Source of the DNA: Pyruvatibacter mobilis | Lineage (GTDB): Bacteria > Pseudomonadota > Alphaproteobacteria > CGMCC-115125 | NCBI RefSeq assembly: GCF_012848855.1 | Contig: NZ_CP051630.1 | Span: 1,095,501 to 1,159,500 of the forward strand | Reading direction: 5' to 3' | Length of the DNA stretch: 64,000 nucleotides | Part shown: positions 28,290-37,222 of the stretch, one piece after another | Position numbering within the stretch: the first letter of the stretch is position 1 | Layout of the letters: each line of letters starts with the position of its first letter | Translations under genes and position numbers: made by a program | The notes under the pieces: model-generated | What the model saw: the letters and a program-made list of their open reading frames with translations, nothing else | Databases searched by the model: none | Told to the model about the DNA's origin: nothing

Positions 28290-28318
28290 ATCATGCAAGT
28301 TTTTCGGCTTTTTTGCAA
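28290..28318 (-). promoter_or_regulatory. Candidate promoter of the cold-shock gene
   Basis: On the minus strand TTGCAA (28318-28313), a 17-base spacer and CATGAT (28295-28290) form a housekeeping-like promoter about 160 bases upstream of the csp start. The -10 box is only a partial match. The leader downstream of it has no obvious ORF of its own. Confidence 0.4.
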
Positions 28319-28465
28319 TCTATTTCATGCCCACAAAGAAAAGACGGATACTGATAAATAATCAGGCAAATTATCACATGACAAAATCGTTGCCGGGCAA
28401 CTGAAACAACCGCCTATGGCAATCAAGGGGAAGTCTGACAGCCTGGCAGGTGACGGTCGGCGAAG

Positions 28466-28479
28466 CGCTGAAATCAGCG
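28466..28479. promoter_or_regulatory. Inverted repeat CGCTGA-AA-TCAGCG upstream of mccB
   Basis: A perfect 6-bp inverted repeat with a 2-base spacer, 158 bases before the mccB start. Leucine-catabolic operons in proteobacteria are often controlled by a MerR-type (LiuR) or TetR-type regulator; this site could be its operator, but no regulator gene is adjacent. Confidence 0.35.
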
Positions 28480-28623
28480 AAAATCGGACTGCTGGTTGAC
28501 CTGTGACATGCTGCTTGCGCCGTGACAGGGCCTATGCTCCCTTGCGACCCGGAGTCGCCGGGCTGCCTCTGTGAGGCGCCGATACTCTCAACAAGACGTC
28601 GAGACAGGAAACGCGCAAGTCCA

Positions 28624-30243
28624 ATGCCCCGCCTCAGTTCCGCCATCCAGCCCAAGAGCTCCGCTTTCACTGCCAATGCAGCAACCATGCAGGCCCTTCT
28701 GGATGATCTGGCAACGAAGACGCAGGCCGCCTCGCTGGGGGGCAATGAGCGCTCTCGGGATCGCCATGTAAGCCGGGGCAAGCTGCTGCCGCGTGAGCGG
28801 GTGGCGCGATTGCTCGACCCGGGCACACCATTCCTGGAATTGTCCCCGCTGGCAGCTAACGGCATGTATGACGATGACATCCATGCTGCGGCCATTATCA
28901 CCGGCATCGGTCGTGTTTCAGGCCGCGAGTGCATGATCGTCTGCAATGATGCCACGATCAAAGGCGGGACCTATTATCCGGTCACGGTGAAGAAGCATTT
29001 GCGCGCGCAGGAAGTCGCCCGGGAAAACCGGCTGCCGTGTATTTACCTGGTCGATTCCGGTGGTGCCAATCTGCCCAACCAGGCGGACATCTTCCCGGAC
29101 CGTGAGCATTTCGGGCGCATCTTCTTCAACCAGGCCACCATGTCGGCGGAGGGCATCGCGCAGATAGCCGTCGTGATGGGGTCCTGTACGGCGGGCGGCG
29201 CCTATGTTCCGGCCATGTCCGACGAGACGGTCATTGTGCGCAACCAGGGTACGATTTTCCTCGGTGGCCCGCCTCTGGTGAAGGCGGCGACGGGCGAAGT
29301 GGTCTCGGCTGAAGATCTGGGTGGTGCAGATGTGCATTCCCGTAAATCCGGCGTCACGGATCACTATGCGGAGGATGACGCGCATGCGCTCGCCATCGCC
29401 CGGCAGATTGTCGCCAATCTCAATACACGAAAGCCGGTCGAGCTGGATATCCGCCGTCCCGTGGCTCCGCTCTATGACCCGTCGGAACTCAATGGTGTCG
29501 TGCCGGCTTCGCTTGCAACCCAGTATGACGTGCGGGAGGTCATTGCGCGGCTGGTGGACGGCTCGGAGTTCGACGAGTTCAAGAAGCTCTATGGCACGAC
29601 GCTGGTGACGGGTTTTGCGCGGCTGATGGGGTATCCCATCGGCATTGTCGCCAATAACGGCATCCTGTTTTCGGAGAGTGCCCAGAAGGCTGCGCATTTC
29701 ATCGAGCTCTGCTCCCAGCGCGGCATTCCGCTGGTCTTCCTGCAGAACATTTCCGGCTTCATGGTAGGCAGCCAGTACGAAGCCGGTGGTATTGCCAAGG
29801 ACGGTGCCAAGATGGTCACTGCGGTGGCAACAGCGCAGGTTCCCAAATACACCGTCATCATTGGCGGGTCGTATGGGGCAGGCAATTACGGCATGTGCGG
29901 GCGTGCCTACAGCCCTCGCTTCATGTTCGCCTGGCCGAACGCGCGGATATCCGTGATGGGCGGCGAGCAGGCGGCAAGCGTGTTGGCCACGGTCAAGCGT
30001 GATGGCATGGAAGCGCGCGGAGAGAGCTGGAGCGCTGACGAGGAAGAGGCCTTCAAGGCACCGATCCGCGCCCGCTACGAGGATGAAGGTCATCCCTATT
30101 TCGCCACCGCGCGGCTGTGGGATGACGGTATCATCGCGCCGGAGGATACGCGTATGGTGCTTGGCCTTGCATTGTCCGCCTCGCTCAATGCCCCCATTCG
30201 TTCACCCCATGCGCCGGACCGGTTCGGCGTGTTCCGCATGTAA
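28624..30243 (+). CDS. mccB: Methylcrotonyl-CoA carboxylase beta (carboxyltransferase) subunit
   Basis: 539 residues from ATG 28624 ([22 protein letters not shown], the usual start). It contains the biotin-dependent carboxyltransferase fold: [87 protein letters not shown] and [19 protein letters not shown]. These match MccB more closely than propionyl-CoA carboxylase beta. It carboxylates 3-methylcrotonyl-CoA in leucine breakdown, working with the biotinylated alpha subunit encoded two genes downstream. Confidence 0.93.
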   Translation: MPRLSSAIQPKSSAFTANAATMQALLDDLATKTQAASLGGNERSRDRHVSRGKLLPRERVARLLDPGTPFLELSPLAANGMYDDDIHAAAIITGIGRVSGRECMIVCNDATIKGGTYYPVTVKKHLRAQEVARENRLPCIYLVDSGGANLPNQADIFPDREHFGRIFFNQATMSAEGIAQIAVVMGSCTAGGAYVPAMSDETVIVRNQGTIFLGGPPLVKAATGEVVSAEDLGGADVHSRKSGVTDHYAEDDAHALAIARQIVANLNTRKPVELDIRRPVAPLYDPSELNGVVPASLATQYDVREVIARLVDGSEFDEFKKLYGTTLVTGFARLMGYPIGIVANNGILFSESAQKAAHFIELCSQRGIPLVFLQNISGFMVGSQYEAGGIAKDGAKMVTAVATAQVPKYTVIIGGSYGAGNYGMCGRAYSPRFMFAWPNARISVMGGEQAASVLATVKRDGMEARGESWSADEEEAFKAPIRARYEDEGHPYFATARLWDDGIIAPEDTRMVLGLALSASLNAPIRSPHAPDRFGVFRM

Positions 30244-30256
30244 GGACCAAAGCGCT

Positions 30257-31051
30257 ATGGCTGATGCATTCGTACTCATGGAAGTCTCCCGAGAGGGATT
30301 GGCGACCATCACCCTCAACAATCCCGACCAGCACAACGCGTTCAACCCGGACCTTGTGGCTGACCTGAACGACCGGCTGGAAGACTTGCGCGCCAATGGC
30401 GATACCGTGCGTGGCGTCATCATTCGGGCAGAGGGAAAAGTGTTCTCCGGCCTTGCCGATTTTGACTGGTTGCCGCATCTGGCTCACTACACAGATGATG
30501 AAACCGAGGAAGATGCGGAAGCCATTGCCGAAGTGCTCAGCCGTGTGCGTGAACTTCCGCAGCCGGTAATCGCCGTCGTGGAGGGGCCCGCTGCGGGCTA
30601 CGGCCTTGGTCTTGTGGCAGCGTGCGATGTTGTGGTGGCGACCGAAGCTGCGCGCTTCGTATTCTCGGAAGTCCGCCACGGCTTTATTCCCGCATTGGCC
30701 ATGCCCTATGTCATCGAAGCCATCGGCATCAAGGCTGCCCGCCATTATCTCCTTAGTGCATTGCCGTTCGACGCTGCCGAGGCGCATCGGCTTGGGCTCG
30801 TGGATGTGGTGGTGAAAGACGACACGGAACTCGAGGGCCGGTTGTCCAATTATGTGGATCATATCTTTGCCGCGGCCCCGGGTGCCCTCGCTGCAACCAA
30901 GGCGCTAATGGACGAGGTCACGGGTCTGCCCATCGATGACGAGTTGATCGACGAGATCGTTGCCGCCCACACCAGGAACAGGGAAGGCGGCGAGGCAGCT
31001 CAGGGCATTGAAGCGTTCCTCGAAAAAAGGGACCCGGACTGGCGCCGCTGA
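30257..31051 (+). CDS. Enoyl-CoA hydratase family protein, probable methylglutaconyl-CoA hydratase
   Basis: 264 residues from ATG 30257. Crotonase fold: ITLNNPDQHNAFNPDLVADL, GVIIRAEGKVFSGLADFDWL (oxyanion-hole region), EGPAAGYGLGLVAACDVVVAT, and the second half LVDVVV. Lying between the two methylcrotonyl-CoA carboxylase genes suggests hydration of 3-methylglutaconyl-CoA, the next step in leucine degradation. The position of the catalytic Glu pair is less clear: the segment FSEVRHGFIPALAMPYV keeps one Glu. The stop overlaps mccA by one base. Confidence 0.85.
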   Translation: MADAFVLMEVSREGLATITLNNPDQHNAFNPDLVADLNDRLEDLRANGDTVRGVIIRAEGKVFSGLADFDWLPHLAHYTDDETEEDAEAIAEVLSRVRELPQPVIAVVEGPAAGYGLGLVAACDVVVATEAARFVFSEVRHGFIPALAMPYVIEAIGIKAARHYLLSALPFDAAEAHRLGLVDVVVKDDTELEGRLSNYVDHIFAAAPGALAATKALMDEVTGLPIDDELIDEIVAAHTRNREGGEAAQGIEAFLEKRDPDWRR

Positions 31052-33063
31052 TGATTACGTCTTTGCTGATTGCCAATCGCGGCGAAATTGCCTGCCGCGT
31101 GATCGAAACGGCGCGGGCCATGGGCCTTCGCACCATTGCTGTTTATTCAGAAGCCGATGCGGGTGCCCGTCATGTGGAGATGGCGGACGAAGCGCATCTG
31201 CTGGGGCCCGCTCCTGCCGCAGAAAGCTATCTCAGGATGGACCGCATCCTGGACGTAGCGCGGGCCAGCAGGGCTGATGCTATCCACCCAGGTTATGGGT
31301 TTCTGTCCGAGAACGCGGAATTCGCTGACGCGTGCGCGGATGCGGGGGTGGTGTTTGTTGGTCCGCCTGCGGATGCGATCCGCGCCATGGGTTTGAAGGA
31401 CACGGCGAAGGCGCTGATGGAGAAGGCCGGGGTGCCGGTGGTGCCCGGCTATCACGGCGACAATCAGGATGCGGCCTATCTTGCGGGCGAAGCAGACCAG
31501 ATTGGCTATCCCGTGCTTATCAAGGCAGTGGCCGGCGGTGGCGGCAAGGGCATGCGCCGTGTCGACGACGCTGCGGACTTCGACAAGGCATTGCAGTCTG
31601 CCCGCCGCGAGGCCAAGGCGGCCTTTGGTGACGATCGCGTGCTGATTGAGAAGTTCGTGGCAAGCCCGCGCCACATCGAGGTCCAGGTCTTTGCGGATGC
31701 GCATGGCAACGTGGTTCATCTCTTCGAGCGGGATTGCTCCGTTCAGAGGCGCCACCAGAAAGTCGTCGAAGAAGCACCAGCCCCCGGCATGCCGGACGAC
31801 ATGCGCGCCGCCATGGGCCATGCAGCATGCGAGGCTGCACGGGCAATTGGTTATCGCGGGGCGGGGACCGTTGAATTCATCGCAGACGCGTCTGACGGCC
31901 TGCGGTCGGACCGGTTCTACTTCATGGAAATGAATACGCGGCTTCAGGTTGAGCATCCGGTTACGGAAATGATCACCGGCCAGGATCTCGTCGACTGGCA
32001 GTTGCGCGTGGCTGGGGGTGAGCTGCTGCCTCTCAAGCAGGATGACATAGGCATCAACGGGCATGCCTTCGAAGTGCGCCTTTACGCGGAAGATCCGGCG
32101 AAGAGTTTCTTTCCATCCACCGGCCGTCTTGCCGCATTCGGACTGCCGCCTGAGTCCAATGCCGTGCGTGTCGATGCCGGCGTAAGGGAGGGGGACGAGA
32201 TCTCGATCTATTATGATCCGATGATCGCCAAGCTCGTTACCTGGGGGGACACGCGGGACGACGCACGGCGGCAGATGGATGCCGCATTGCGGCAGGTGGA
32301 AGTCGCCGGTGTGCGTACCAATACCTCCTTCCTGCGCCAGGTCATTGGTCATGACGTCTTCGCAGCCGGTGCTATGGATACGGGCTTCATCGATGAGCAT
32401 CTCGATGCGCTGGTGCCAGCGGTCGCCGGCGCCCCCGATGAGGTTCTTCTTCTGGGTGCAATTGCCGTGGCCCAATCACGCCTTGCGGCGTCACAAACGG
32501 GCAGTGCCTCAGATCCTTACTCCCCGTGGAACGATGTCTCCGGCTGGCGCCTTTCCGGGACGGCTGAGGAAACGATCATCCTGATCGAGGGGGAGGAGAG
32601 CAGGGAGCTGTGTGTCCGGTACACGCAGGACGGCATAGAGACGTCCTGGTCCGGGCGTGCCGCATCTGCTGCCGCAGCGGTTGACGGGGCAGGACGGGTT
32701 CATGCCTTGATTGATGGACATGGGATTGCGGCAGGTGTCGTACATGCCTCCAACGCCATAACGGTGATGCGCGAGGGTGAGAGCTGGACATTTGCATTAC
32801 CTGACCCGCTGGATGTGACGGGCGACGACGCCGCCGCATCCGGTGGTGTCACCGCACCCATGACCGGCAAGATCACCCAGGTATGGGTCAAGGCAGGAGA
32901 CAGCGTGTCGCGCGGTGCGCCGTTGATTGCGCTTGAAGCCATGAAGATGGAACACACGCTGTCAGCGCCCGGCGACCTCAAGGTATCCGATGTGTTGGCG
33001 GCGGTGGGCGACCAGGTCGAAGGTGGGGCGGCTTTGGTGGTTTTTGAGGATCCGGCTTCCTAG
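31051..33063 (+). CDS. mccA: Methylcrotonyl-CoA carboxylase alpha (biotin carboxylase/biotin carrier) subunit
   Basis: 670 residues. The biotin carboxylase part (residues 1-450) starts with LLIANRGEIACRVIETARAMG and includes AVAGGGGKGMRRV (ATP grasp glycine loop), HIEVQVFADAHGN, RDCSVQRRHQKVVEEAP and MEMNTRLQVEHPVTEM. A middle region follows and the C-terminal biotinyl domain has EAMKMEH with biotinyl Lys632. It carboxylates its biotin with ATP and bicarbonate and hands CO2 to MccB. Ends ten bases before the DUF1489 gene. Confidence 0.95.
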   Translation: MITSLLIANRGEIACRVIETARAMGLRTIAVYSEADAGARHVEMADEAHLLGPAPAAESYLRMDRILDVARASRADAIHPGYGFLSENAEFADACADAGVVFVGPPADAIRAMGLKDTAKALMEKAGVPVVPGYHGDNQDAAYLAGEADQIGYPVLIKAVAGGGGKGMRRVDDAADFDKALQSARREAKAAFGDDRVLIEKFVASPRHIEVQVFADAHGNVVHLFERDCSVQRRHQKVVEEAPAPGMPDDMRAAMGHAACEAARAIGYRGAGTVEFIADASDGLRSDRFYFMEMNTRLQVEHPVTEMITGQDLVDWQLRVAGGELLPLKQDDIGINGHAFEVRLYAEDPAKSFFPSTGRLAAFGLPPESNAVRVDAGVREGDEISIYYDPMIAKLVTWGDTRDDARRQMDAALRQVEVAGVRTNTSFLRQVIGHDVFAAGAMDTGFIDEHLDALVPAVAGAPDEVLLLGAIAVAQSRLAASQTGSASDPYSPWNDVSGWRLSGTAEETIILIEGEESRELCVRYTQDGIETSWSGRAASAAAAVDGAGRVHALIDGHGIAAGVVHASNAITVMREGESWTFALPDPLDVTGDDAAASGGVTAPMTGKITQVWVKAGDSVSRGAPLIALEAMKMEHTLSAPGDLKVSDVLAAVGDQVEGGAALVVFEDPAS

Positions 33064-33072
33064 ATCACCCTC

Positions 33073-33510
33073 ATGACAGTGCATTTGATAAAGCTCTGCG
33101 TCGGTGCCCCCTCCATTGAGCACCTTGCTGACTGGCAGAACCGCGTGCTGGCAGGCAAGACCGCATATGGCAAGGTTGACCACTTGTTCCACACCACGCG
33201 CATGACGCCGAAACGCAAGGACGAGCTGCTGGATGGTGGTTCGCTCTACTGGGTGATGGCGGGCGTGGTCCGTGTTCGCCAACGGTTGCTCGATATTGAG
33301 CCCGTGGTGGACAAGGAGGGCGTTAAGAGGTGCCGTCTCATTCTCGATACGCCTCTCATCCCGACGCGTCCTCAGCCGCGCCGTCCGTTCCAGGGCTGGC
33401 GCTATCTTGACCCCAAGGATGCCCCGGCAGATCTTGAAGGGGTCTCCGGAACCAATGACGAGATGCCGCCGGAAATGCAAGCGGAGCTGATGGAATTGGG
33501 GCTGCTATGA
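33073..33510 (+). CDS. DUF1489 family protein
   Basis: 145 residues beginning MTVHLIKLCVGAPSIEHLADWQ and containing RMTPKRKDELLDGGSLYWVMAGVVRVRQRLLDIEP, the conserved core of DUF1489. The family is almost confined to alphaproteobacteria and its function is unknown. The C-terminal RRPFQGWRYLDPKDAP is also conserved. Overlaps the following gene by four bases. Confidence 0.88.
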   Translation: MTVHLIKLCVGAPSIEHLADWQNRVLAGKTAYGKVDHLFHTTRMTPKRKDELLDGGSLYWVMAGVVRVRQRLLDIEPVVDKEGVKRCRLILDTPLIPTRPQPRRPFQGWRYLDPKDAPADLEGVSGTNDEMPPEMQAELMELGLL

Positions 33511-34310
33511 GGATTTGGGGCTACGTGGCGGTATTGCTTGGGGTGGGTATTGCTCTGGCCGCCTATGCGACGCCGTCCCGGGCCGCCGGCGCCTGCCTGT
33601 CTATGCCTCTGGTCTTCGAGACCATGACTGCGGAAGGATGCCCGGACAGCTCCCGTATCCAGGCACTGCTTGATGCCCCCCTTGCCGTTGGCCCTGCTGA
33701 TCCTGAGACCGGCGCGAGGCGCGGTGTGCTTCTTACCGCACCAAAGGATGACAGCAGGACGCAGGCGGTGCGGACCTGCCGTGCCTATGCGGAGGCGGTA
33801 AGGGCAGGGTGGTATGCCGCTACTCAGCTAGAGATGAATTCTGAAGGCTTCTTGCGGGTGGCATGCGGTGCGCTGTTGTCGCTCGATATGTCGTCGGTGG
33901 CGGCGACGTCCCGCTTCAAGGATGAAGGCGTTGGGTTTGATACCCTATCCCTTTTGCCGGTGGATATCCTGCCGGCTCTGTCTCCGGATACGGAGACGGC
34001 GCTCGCCAACCTCAAGCTTGGTGGCTTCAATGTGGGCAGCATGATCGCAACCGGCGATGTCCTGACGCGCTCCGCGCCTGATGGGCAGCTAGACCTTGCC
34101 TATGGTGGCATGGCGTCCACCTATGGTGAAGTTGCGCGGGGTGACTTCAACGGTGACGGAGCTGAGGACCTGCTGGTCTATGTCCGTCATCAGGCCGTCA
34201 ACGGGTCGTTGCTGTGGTTTGAGCTCTTCGGGCTCAGCTACCCGCTTGGTACACTGACCTATGAGCGATTTTCGCCAGAAGCCCTGGGACAGCTAAAGCC
34301 ACAAGGCTGA
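33507..34310 (+). CDS. Exported protein of unknown function with an FG-GAP-like calcium loop
   Basis: 267 residues. A signal peptide (MRIWGYVAVLLGVGIALAAYATPSRAA) predicts export. The mature part has Cys residues at CLSMP, GCPD, RTCRAY and VACGALL, possibly two disulfides. Near the C-terminus DFNGDGAEDLLVYV is a DxNGDGxxD loop of the FG-GAP/EF-hand-like calcium-binding type. I do not recognise the family. ATGA overlap with the DUF1489 gene suggests co-transcription. Confidence 0.75.
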   Translation: MRIWGYVAVLLGVGIALAAYATPSRAAGACLSMPLVFETMTAEGCPDSSRIQALLDAPLAVGPADPETGARRGVLLTAPKDDSRTQAVRTCRAYAEAVRAGWYAATQLEMNSEGFLRVACGALLSLDMSSVAATSRFKDEGVGFDTLSLLPVDILPALSPDTETALANLKLGGFNVGSMIATGDVLTRSAPDGQLDLAYGGMASTYGEVARGDFNGDGAEDLLVYVRHQAVNGSLLWFELFGLSYPLGTLTYERFSPEALGQLKPQG

Positions 34311-34329
34311 CATCGCCTTTTTCACAGGA

Positions 34330-35193
34330 TCAGGTCTCGGAGCGTGGGTCGAGATTGTCGATCAGGCGGGTCTTGCCGAGATGGGCTGCACCCAGTACGC
34401 GCAGGGGGACACCAGACGCGATGTCGTGGGGGGTGACTGCCGCCAGACTGTCAGCGTGCCTGATGGCGATGTAGTCCACCTTGTGGAAGCCGCTGGCTGC
34501 GAGGTGTTCGGCGCCGGCGGCTTCTGCTTGAGGGGGGGACGAATCCTCAAGGACAGCGCGGCCTGCGCGTTTGAGGGCCTCACGCAGGGCCGGTGCTGCA
34601 GCGCGTTCATCAGCCGAGAGGTAGGCATTGCGCGATGACATGGCGAGCCCATCTGCTTCGCGGATCGTGGGGCCGCCCATTACTTCCACCGGGATATTCA
34701 GATCGGTGACCAGACGGCGGATGACCTGCAGCTGCTGGTAGTCCTTCTCACCGAAAACAGCGACGTCAGGCAGGGCCTGCAGCAGCAGCTTGGTGACAAC
34801 GGTTGCCACCCCGCCGAAAAAGTGCGGTCGGTGTTCCGTCTCAAGTCCTTCTGATGGGCCGCCAACACTGACCGATGTCGCAAAGCCGTCCGGATACATT
34901 TCAGTTGGGACAGGAGCCCAGAGGATCGTCGCGCCACGGGTCTCGAGCTTGGCGCGATCACCTTCCTCGTCGCGCGGGTAGCGGTCGAGGTCTTCACCGG
35001 GGGCAAATTGGGTGGGGTTCACGAACAGGCTCACCACCACCTCGTCCGCTGCCGCAAGCCCGGCATCGACCAATGTGAGATGGCCCTCATGCAGGGCACC
35101 CATGGTCGGAACCATGGCGATGCGTTGGCCTGCCTTCCGGCGTTCGGCGATTAGGGCACGAAGGTCTGAAACGGTGCGGACGATTTGAAGCAT
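34330..35193 (-). CDS. panC: Pantothenate synthetase
   Basis: 287 residues. Joins pantoate and beta-alanine with ATP. The signatures are VPTMGALHEGHLTLV near residue 28, SLFVNPTQFAPGEDLDRYPR, FFGGVATVVTKLL, FGEKDYQQLQVIRRLVTDLNIPVEV and SSRNAYLS (the KMSKS-like element of this nucleotidyl transferase fold). Divergent from mipZ and convergent to the exported protein gene. Confidence 0.96.
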   Translation of the reverse strand: MLQIVRTVSDLRALIAERRKAGQRIAMVPTMGALHEGHLTLVDAGLAAADEVVVSLFVNPTQFAPGEDLDRYPRDEEGDRAKLETRGATILWAPVPTEMYPDGFATSVSVGGPSEGLETEHRPHFFGGVATVVTKLLLQALPDVAVFGEKDYQQLQVIRRLVTDLNIPVEVMGGPTIREADGLAMSSRNAYLSADERAAAPALREALKRAGRAVLEDSSPPQAEAAGAEHLAASGFHKVDYIAIRHADSLAAVTPHDIASGVPLRVLGAAHLGKTRLIDNLDPRSET

Positions 35194-35438
35194 GGTCGAT
35201 TGCTCCGAGTACGGAAAGACAGCCTGTATGCCTCATTTTCGGGCAGTTCCGGACGGCCGGGAGGCCCTTTATGTGGCACGGGTTTCGCAACATATACAGG
35301 CTGGGAAGCAGGAAAACCGCTGTTTTCCAAGCCATGCAATTTTGGGATGTGAAGAATGTGTGCCAATGCGGGATTTCCACCGGGTAGCGTGTTGACTTCG
35401 GCACCGTCACACTCCCAATATCTCCGCATTCTACGGGG

Positions 35439-36353
35439 GTGAGTAGCGTGAATTCGGGGCAAGTCATAAGCGTGCGGTCTCGCACGAATGGTAAACAGTC
35501 CGGGCCCGAGGGGCGGCGCGGGCATGTCATCGTTCTCGGCAATGAGAAGGGCGGGTCGGGCAAGTCCACGAGCGCTATGCACCTCATTGCCGGTCTGATG
35601 AAGGCTGGTTTCAAGGTCGGCTGCATTGACCTCGACAGCCGCCAGCGTTCCATCTCCCGCTATCTCGAGAACCGGCGCCAACTTTGCGATCGCACCGGCC
35701 TTCGTCTGGCCTTTCCGCGCCACGAGGTGATCGACCCCTCGACCCTGGACAGCAAGGAAGCAGCCCAGCGGGAAGAGGAGAGCAATTTCGAGCAGGCCCT
35801 TTTCGAGCTCCGTGCGACCTGCGATTTTGTCGTGGTGGATTGTCCGGGTTCTGACGTGTTCCTGTCCCGTGTCGGCCATCGCTCCGCGGACACACTCATC
35901 ACCCCGATGAACGATTCCTTTGTTGATTTTGACCTTCTCGGCAAGGTGGATCCCGACACCAATGAGGTGATGGGCCCGTCCATCTATTCCGAGATGGTGT
36001 GGGAAGCGCGGAAGCGAAAGGCGATGGTCGAAGGCAAGTCCATAGACTGGGTCGTGATGCGCAACCGCCTGTCGCATCTGGATGCCAAGAACAAGCGGCG
36101 GGTCGAGCAGGTTCTGACCAACCTGGCAGGCCGTATCGGGTTCCGCCTCGCCCCCGGTTTCGGGGAGCGCGTCATTTTCCGTGAGATGTTCCCGATGGGG
36201 CTGACGCTCCTGGATATTATCGACGATGATGCGGGCGTCCCGCTGTCAATGTCGCATATTGCGGCGCGGCAGGAGGTGCGTGACCTCCTTACGGCACTGC
36301 GTCTGCCGGGCCTCGACGAAGGCAAGGATGCCGAAGCCGCCCAGGCTGTCTGA
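35439..36353 (+). CDS. mipZ: Division-plane positioning ATPase MipZ
   Basis: 304 residues from GTG 35439 (GTG 35448 is possible). The ParA/MinD-type deviant Walker A NEKGGSGKST is at residues 35-44 with Lys37 and Lys42; the switch region CIDLDSRQRSISRYLENRR and VVVDCPGSDVFLSR follow. MipZ binds ParB at the origin-proximal chromosome pole and inhibits FtsZ polymerisation, restricting the Z ring to midcell. About 28 residues precede the core, more than in Caulobacter MipZ. Divergent from panC; upstream of the VWA and J-domain genes. Confidence 0.94.
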   Translation: MSSVNSGQVISVRSRTNGKQSGPEGRRGHVIVLGNEKGGSGKSTSAMHLIAGLMKAGFKVGCIDLDSRQRSISRYLENRRQLCDRTGLRLAFPRHEVIDPSTLDSKEAAQREEESNFEQALFELRATCDFVVVDCPGSDVFLSRVGHRSADTLITPMNDSFVDFDLLGKVDPDTNEVMGPSIYSEMVWEARKRKAMVEGKSIDWVVMRNRLSHLDAKNKRRVEQVLTNLAGRIGFRLAPGFGERVIFREMFPMGLTLLDIIDDDAGVPLSMSHIAARQEVRDLLTALRLPGLDEGKDAEAAQAV

Positions 36354-36469
36354 CGGCTGTTTCTTCCAGAAAACCGATGATATCTGTGCCCTTGGCAGCG
36401 GACGCGTTGCGGCCCATCTTTAGGGCATGGACACGCTTTTCAGATGTATCTCCGCAATGGCCGCTTGCC

Positions 36470-37210
36470 ATGGCTGGTGAGCGCAAGGCCCCTGCGTCCC
36501 GGACGGGCGCTGCTGCAACGTTTTCATCGCGGGGCGCAAGCGAGGTAGACGCATTTCTGGCAAAGGTGGCGGCCACGCCTGCGCCAGTGCGGTCACAGGG
36601 GCGGGCTCGGGGCCGTTTGCTCTTCATCATGGATGCCACGATGAGCCGGCAGCAAACCTGGGACCAGGCCCTGGGTGTGCAGGCTCAGATGTTTGAGGTG
36701 ACTGCGGATCTTGGAGGGCTGGACGTCCAACTTGCCTATTTCCGCGGCCATGGAGAGTTCAAGTCTTCCGGTTGGGTCGGTGACCCCCGTGGGCTTGCCA
36801 GGGCCATGACGGGTGTGCAGGTGCGTGGCGGTCATACGCAGATCAGGCGGGCATTGCGGCACGCTCTGAAAGAGGCCCAGGCACAATCGCTTCCGGCGGT
36901 GGTCTATGCCGGTGACTGTATGGAAGAGGCCGCGGACGATGTGTGCGCTGTGGCCGGTGATTTGGCATTGCACGGCACCCGAGCCTTCATGTTCCAGGAA
37001 GGGTTCGACGAAACAGCAGAAGCCACCTTCAAGGAAGTGGCTCGCCTGACCGGAGGTGCCTTTGTGCGTTTCGATGCGGGAGCCGCGGATCAGCTCCGTG
37101 CGCTGCTTCGGGCCGTTGCTGTCTATGCCACTGGCGGTCATCGTCAGCTCGAGGCACATGCGCGGACCGCGCCGGCACTGGTCCGGCAATTGACGCATCA
37201 GGTCAGATAG
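36470..37210 (+). CDS. von Willebrand factor A domain protein adjacent to mipZ
   Basis: 246 residues from ATG 36470; an in-frame ATG at 36377 would add 31 residues. A Ser/Ala-rich N-terminus precedes a VWA domain with a full MIDAS metal site: Asp55-x-Thr57-x-Ser59 in LFIMDATMS, Thr123 in RGGHTQI and Asp149 in YAGDCMEE. It has no signal peptide or membrane segment, so it is cytosolic. Metal-dependent protein binding is expected; no enzyme motif is present. It lies 12 bases upstream of the J-domain gene. Confidence 0.82.
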   Translation: MAGERKAPASRTGAAATFSSRGASEVDAFLAKVAATPAPVRSQGRARGRLLFIMDATMSRQQTWDQALGVQAQMFEVTADLGGLDVQLAYFRGHGEFKSSGWVGDPRGLARAMTGVQVRGGHTQIRRALRHALKEAQAQSLPAVVYAGDCMEEAADDVCAVAGDLALHGTRAFMFQEGFDETAEATFKEVARLTGGAFVRFDAGAADQLRALLRAVAVYATGGHRQLEAHARTAPALVRQLTHQVR

Positions 37211-37222
37211 GAGCCGGGCCAT

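Larger units (their letters stand above)
28132..28623. other. 492-base divergent intergenic region csp / mccB
   Basis: No gene is supported here. The left part is the leader and promoter of the minus-strand cold-shock gene. The middle (28300-28400) is AT-rich with several T and A runs, unlike its surroundings. The right part holds the CGCTGA-AA-TCAGCG repeat and the upstream region of the methylcrotonyl-CoA carboxylase operon. Confidence 0.7.

Noticed and set aside
28918-30093. Open frame antisense to mccB (391 codons)
   Set aside because: Shadow of the real coding strand.
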